NCBI GenBank assembly: GCA_021812985.1
Contig: JAKAMG010000018.1
Location: 1-42,854, forward strand
DNA: 42,854 bases
Direction: 5' to 3'
Source: Bacteroidota bacterium
GTDB lineage: Bacteria > Bacteroidota > Ignavibacteria > Kryptoniales > JAKASW01
Translations under genes and position numbers: made by a program
Part shown: in pieces, positions 40,107 to 42,854 of the stretch
Numbering within the stretch: position 1 is the first letter of the stretch
Layout: the number at the start of each line of letters is the position of its first letter
The notes under the pieces: generated by a model
Seen by the model: the letters and a program-made list of their open reading frames with translations, nothing else
Database searches by the model: none
What the model was told of the DNA's origin: nothing

Positions 40107-41297
40107 ATGAAGACAGCATTAAGTGCGGCAGTCATTGCAGTTTCACTGCTCGCTTTCGCTCCCGGAGTGTTCGCCCAGGGCGAGACCGCCGTCCCGTTCC
40201 TGTTAATAGCGCCGAACGCGCGCGCAGGCGGCATGGGTGAGACCGGAACAGGTTTGGCAGACGACGGCAGCGCAGTCTTCTGGAACCCCGGCGGGCTCGC
40301 GTTTCTGCGCGGTGACAAGATTAGCCTTACGCACGCACCGTGGTTGCCTGAGTTCAGCTCTGACCTCAGCTACGATTTCCTGAGCTACACGCACTACCTC
40401 GACGGATGGGACGGAAGTCTCGGCGCAAGCGTCACCTTCTTCAACCTCGGTACTTTTGTCCACACGTCGTCGATAGCGCCTGACCCGAATAACCCAAACA
40501 GCAATGTGCTGGGGACATGGCACGCCTATGAAATAGCCGTCACCGTGGGTTACGGCACGCAGGTCTCCGACGGGCTTGGTCTCGGTGCTAACTTCAGATA
40601 TATAAGAAGCGAACTCGCTCCTTTCGGTACCGAGCAGGAGGTGGGATCGGGAATTGCGAATGACGTCAGCTTCGACCTGGGACTTTTATATCGACCTCAC
40701 GTCTTCAACATACCGCTCCTGGGCGACCTCGGCGACCGGCTTGGTTTGGGCGTGGACCTCAGCAATCTCGGTCCGAGCCTGTATTACATCGACCAGGCAC
40801 AGGCCGATCCTCTCCCGACAAACCTGAGAGTCGGACTCGCGCTCCATGTTCTCAAGAGCCAGTACAACAATATGTATCTGACGCTGGACCTGAGCAGGAC
40901 GCTTGTCCGTGTCAACACTGACTCAACGATCGGTTCGATAAACCCGAACGCGCAGGGCGGACCGGACACTACCTGGAACTACACAAACGAGGTCGATCCA
41001 CTTCCGAAGTCGCTCATCACGACGTGGGGTGACGGCAGCGGTCTGAAGCGCATAATCATAAGCGCGGGCGCCGAATACTGGTACGGAAGCCCGAGACTTA
41101 TCGCGCTCAGGATGGGTTACTATAAGGAGAATCCGAATTTCGGAGGGAGAAACTTCCTGACTTTCGGCGCGGGCATCCGGTACGATATATACGGTTTTGA
41201 CTTTAGCTATATTTCGACCTTCGATCAGAATAACCCGCTTTCCAACCAGCTCAGATTTTCCCTTTCTCTAAACCTGGGCGGGACAAACGAGCTTTAG
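40107..41297 (+). CDS. porV: Type IX secretion system outer-membrane protein PorV
   Basis: 396 residues with a signal peptide ending near VFAQGE. The conserved PorV/UPF0164 N-terminus is APNARAGGMGETGTGLADDG followed by FWNPGGLAFL (about 35-65). The remainder is a beta-barrel of alternating segments, ending in the aromatic-hydrophobic strand LRFSLSLNLGG, like FadL-type porins. PorV carries cargo from the secretion channel to the PorU sortase and is needed for anchoring. A GAGGAG site precedes the ATG. The gene order porU-porV is characteristic of type IX systems. Confidence 0.95.
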   Translation: MKTALSAAVIAVSLLAFAPGVFAQGETAVPFLLIAPNARAGGMGETGTGLADDGSAVFWNPGGLAFLRGDKISLTHAPWLPEFSSDLSYDFLSYTHYLDGWDGSLGASVTFFNLGTFVHTSSIAPDPNNPNSNVLGTWHAYEIAVTVGYGTQVSDGLGLGANFRYIRSELAPFGTEQEVGSGIANDVSFDLGLLYRPHVFNIPLLGDLGDRLGLGVDLSNLGPSLYYIDQAQADPLPTNLRVGLALHVLKSQYNNMYLTLDLSRTLVRVNTDSTIGSINPNAQGGPDTTWNYTNEVDPLPKSLITTWGDGSGLKRIIISAGAEYWYGSPRLIALRMGYYKENPNFGGRNFLTFGAGIRYDIYGFDFSYISTFDQNNPLSNQLRFSLSLNLGGTNEL

Positions 41298-41322
41298 TCC
41301 TTCATTCCGCAGGATCCAATGG

Positions 41323-42854
41323 ATGCTTGCCGTAGTATCGGCAGTGTCCATTGGATCGCTCGGACAAGCATCCTCCGCTCTGGCGTCAGGCGTTCCGCAC
41401 GAACCTCAGCTGAGCCATCCGCTCTCGATAGTACAGAGAACCTCGCCGAGGATATCTCTGGCCAACGGGAATGTCAATGTCCTGGCCATAATGGTGCAGT
41501 TCCAGACAGATCAGGACAGCCTTACGAGCGGGAACGGGCATTTCATGCTGTCGAACGACACGGGGCTGGACGCGCCGCCACACGACAAGGGGTATTTCGA
41601 GAATCATCTCCTCTTCCTTCAGAACTATTTCAGGAAGGTTTCCGGCGGAAAGCTGAATATCAGCTACACGGTCCTTGATTCCGTCATCACGCTCCCACAC
41701 ACCATGAAGTATTATTCCCCTCCGAAGAAGGGGGTGACGAACCCGGACAATCTCGGCCTCCTGTACCAGGATGCCTGGCACACCGCCGACTCCATCTATG
41801 GCGGTAGTTTCGATTTCAGTCAGTATCAATGTTTCGTTATCTTCCACGCGGGAGCGGGAAGGGACATAGATTTCTCCACCGCTCTTGGATACGATCCTCT
41901 CCCCTACAACCTCCCATCGGTATATCTGAACCTCGCCTCACTGCAGTCGATGTTTGATTCCCCCGGCTACCAGGGGGTGGTTGTCGACGGCGGGAAGTTC
42001 CGCATTCCCAACTCGATTATCATGCCGGAGAGCGAAAGATATCTCGTCATGGATTCGCCGCAGGACACCGTGATCAACCTGACACTCGGGTCGAACGGGC
42101 TCCTCGCCGCAAGCTTCGGTAGCTTTCTCGGACTTCCTGATCTCTTTGACACGCAGACCGGCGTGACGGGAATTGGAAGGTTCGGACTGATGGATGGCCA
42201 GGCGATATTCGCCTATGGAGGCCTTTTCCCTCCGGAGCCGTCGGCGTGGGAAAAGACTTATCTCGGCTGGGTAACCCCCGTAGAGGTTTCCCCTCCCACA
42301 GCCACGCAATACACACTCTACGCGAACGAGACGGGGAAGTATTCGGTACTCAAGGTCCCTGTCAGCGGAAGTGAATACTTCCTGATCGAAAACAGACAGC
42401 GTGACGCACACCAAGACGGCGAAAGAATCACGACTTATTACCAGGGGAGCTATCACACCACAACAATCGGCCTCGCCTACGACACGAGTTATTTTGACGG
42501 TACTCAAATATCTAACATCAACGGGGTGGTGACGGACGCGGATGAGTTCGACTGGGCGCTCCCCGAACCTGACTACCCCCCTGACCGGGCGACTTTCCAC
42601 GGCGGAATACTTATATGGCACATCGACCAGAACGTCATTGACGCCAATCTCGGCAGCAACACTGTCAACGCGAACCCCGTTCACAGAGGGGTGGCGGTGA
42701 TGGAAGCGCATGGCGCAAACGAGATAGGGAGGCTCATCGCCGATTTCACCGGACAGCTTTACTATTACGACGGTTCAGCCTTCGATTTCTGGTTCAAGGG
42801 GAATCCGATCCCGTCATACGGCAACGCGTTTACACCGAACTCCCTTCCGAATTC
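41323..42854 (+). CDS. M6-peptidase-like protein lacking the zinc motif (pseudopeptidase; 3' end cut)
   Basis: At least 510 codons from the ATG at 41323, eight bases after AGGA; the frame is open to the window edge. MLAVVSAVSIGSLGQASSAL with ASG is a signal peptide. The body follows the M6 (immune inhibitor A-like) family: VNVLAIMVQFQTDQ, HDKGYFENHLLFLQNYFRKV, VIFHAGAGRDIDF, GLPDLFDTQTG, GRFGLMDGQ, YFLIENRQ and GILIWHIDQNVID. Where the family has HEFGH, this protein has A263-S264-F-G-S267: both histidines and the glutamate are gone. No other HExxH occurs in the visible part. It is therefore probably proteolytically inactive, and may serve binding or secretion. It is placed 25 bases after porV. 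Confidence 0.85.
   Translation, partial: MLAVVSAVSIGSLGQASSALASGVPHEPQLSHPLSIVQRTSPRISLANGNVNVLAIMVQFQTDQDSLTSGNGHFMLSNDTGLDAPPHDKGYFENHLLFLQNYFRKVSGGKLNISYTVLDSVITLPHTMKYYSPPKKGVTNPDNLGLLYQDAWHTADSIYGGSFDFSQYQCFVIFHAGAGRDIDFSTALGYDPLPYNLPSVYLNLASLQSMFDSPGYQGVVVDGGKFRIPNSIIMPESERYLVMDSPQDTVINLTLGSNGLLAASFGSFLGLPDLFDTQTGVTGIGRFGLMDGQAIFAYGGLFPPEPSAWEKTYLGWVTPVEVSPPTATQYTLYANETGKYSVLKVPVSGSEYFLIENRQRDAHQDGERITTYYQGSYHTTTIGLAYDTSYFDGTQISNINGVVTDADEFDWALPEPDYPPDRATFHGGILIWHIDQNVIDANLGSNTVNANPVHRGVAVMEAHGANEIGRLIADFTGQLYYYDGSAFDFWFKGNPIPSYGNAFTPNSLPN

Noticed and set aside
41319-41678. Open frame of 119 codons starting at the first ATG after porV
   Set aside because: It runs in a different frame from the M6-like protein, has arginine- and serine-rich composition without a domain, and the in-frame ATG at 41323 opens the true gene.
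41323-42854. A relocated HExxH zinc motif elsewhere in the M6-like protein
   Set aside because: All histidines in the visible part were inspected; none is followed by E and a second H at the right spacing.
1-42854. CRISPR array, insertion sequence, prophage or toxin-antitoxin system
   Set aside because: No regularly spaced direct repeats, transposase, integrase, cas gene or toxin-antitoxin pair was found.

Overview
The window looks like a chromosomal segment of a bacterium of the Bacteroidota/FCB superphylum. A deep branch such as Ignavibacteria, Kapabacteria or Kryptonia fits better than a classical Bacteroidetes. This is inferred from content: adjacent porU and porV type IX secretion genes, a DUF2723 membrane protein, two 2-oxoacid:ferredoxin oxidoreductases, moderately high G+C, Shine-Dalgarno sites before many genes, and several TTGACA-N17-TATAAT-like promoters instead of the Bacteroidetes TTTG/TAnnTTTG type. 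I saw no rRNA, CRISPR array, insertion sequence, phage gene or replication origin. Almost all of the window is densely packed chromosomal coding sequence.

Layout. 1-968 (-): a TatD nuclease running into a radical SAM domain, cut by the window edge. 1386-8822 (+): one operon-like block with a pyruvate-type oxidoreductase (porG, a GltD-like flavoprotein fused to a ferredoxin, porA, porB), a second oxidoreductase (korA and a korB-korC fusion) and an 82-residue ferritin-like protein. 8889-10108: two divergent lipoproteins, each with a CX4CH haem-type motif. 10123-11025 (+): promoter, fluoride riboswitch, fluoride channel gene and a DUF190 gene. 11125-25799 (-): a run of reverse-strand genes for a Tat-exported CrtI-like oxidoreductase, a ferritin-VIT1 metal exporter, an exported PPC-domain protein, a CoA-binding protein, an MFS transporter, a D-2-hydroxyacid dehydrogenase with FeS domains, a CDF exporter, a GT9 glycosyltransferase, a methyltransferase and a large DUF2723 (GT117-like) protein. 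26094-35876 (+): tRNA-Arg, proS, an aldehyde dehydrogenase, an unknown lipoprotein, dnaE, thioredoxin, glutaredoxin-like protein, dienelactone hydrolase, tRNA-Glu and a DUF962 protein. 35881-42854 (+): promoter, structured leader, porU, porV and a truncated M6-type protein.

How the genes fit together. The first block points to ferredoxin-linked anaerobic carbon metabolism, in which the flavoprotein could pass electrons between NADPH and the ferredoxin domain of the oxidoreductase. Metal and ion homeostasis appears several times (FluC, ferritin-VIT1, CDF). The right end is part of the type IX secretion and sorting machinery.

Most interesting points. (1) The M6-like protein next to porUV has lost all three residues of its HExxH zinc motif (it reads ASFGS) while the surrounding family sequence is intact, so it looks like a conserved pseudopeptidase. 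(2) porU has a strong promoter followed by a two-hairpin leader with a terminator abutting the start codon and an alternative 8-bp pairing, which resembles an uncharacterised riboswitch or attenuator. (3) TatD is fused in frame to a radical SAM domain. (4) A GltD-ferredoxin fusion is embedded in the por operon.
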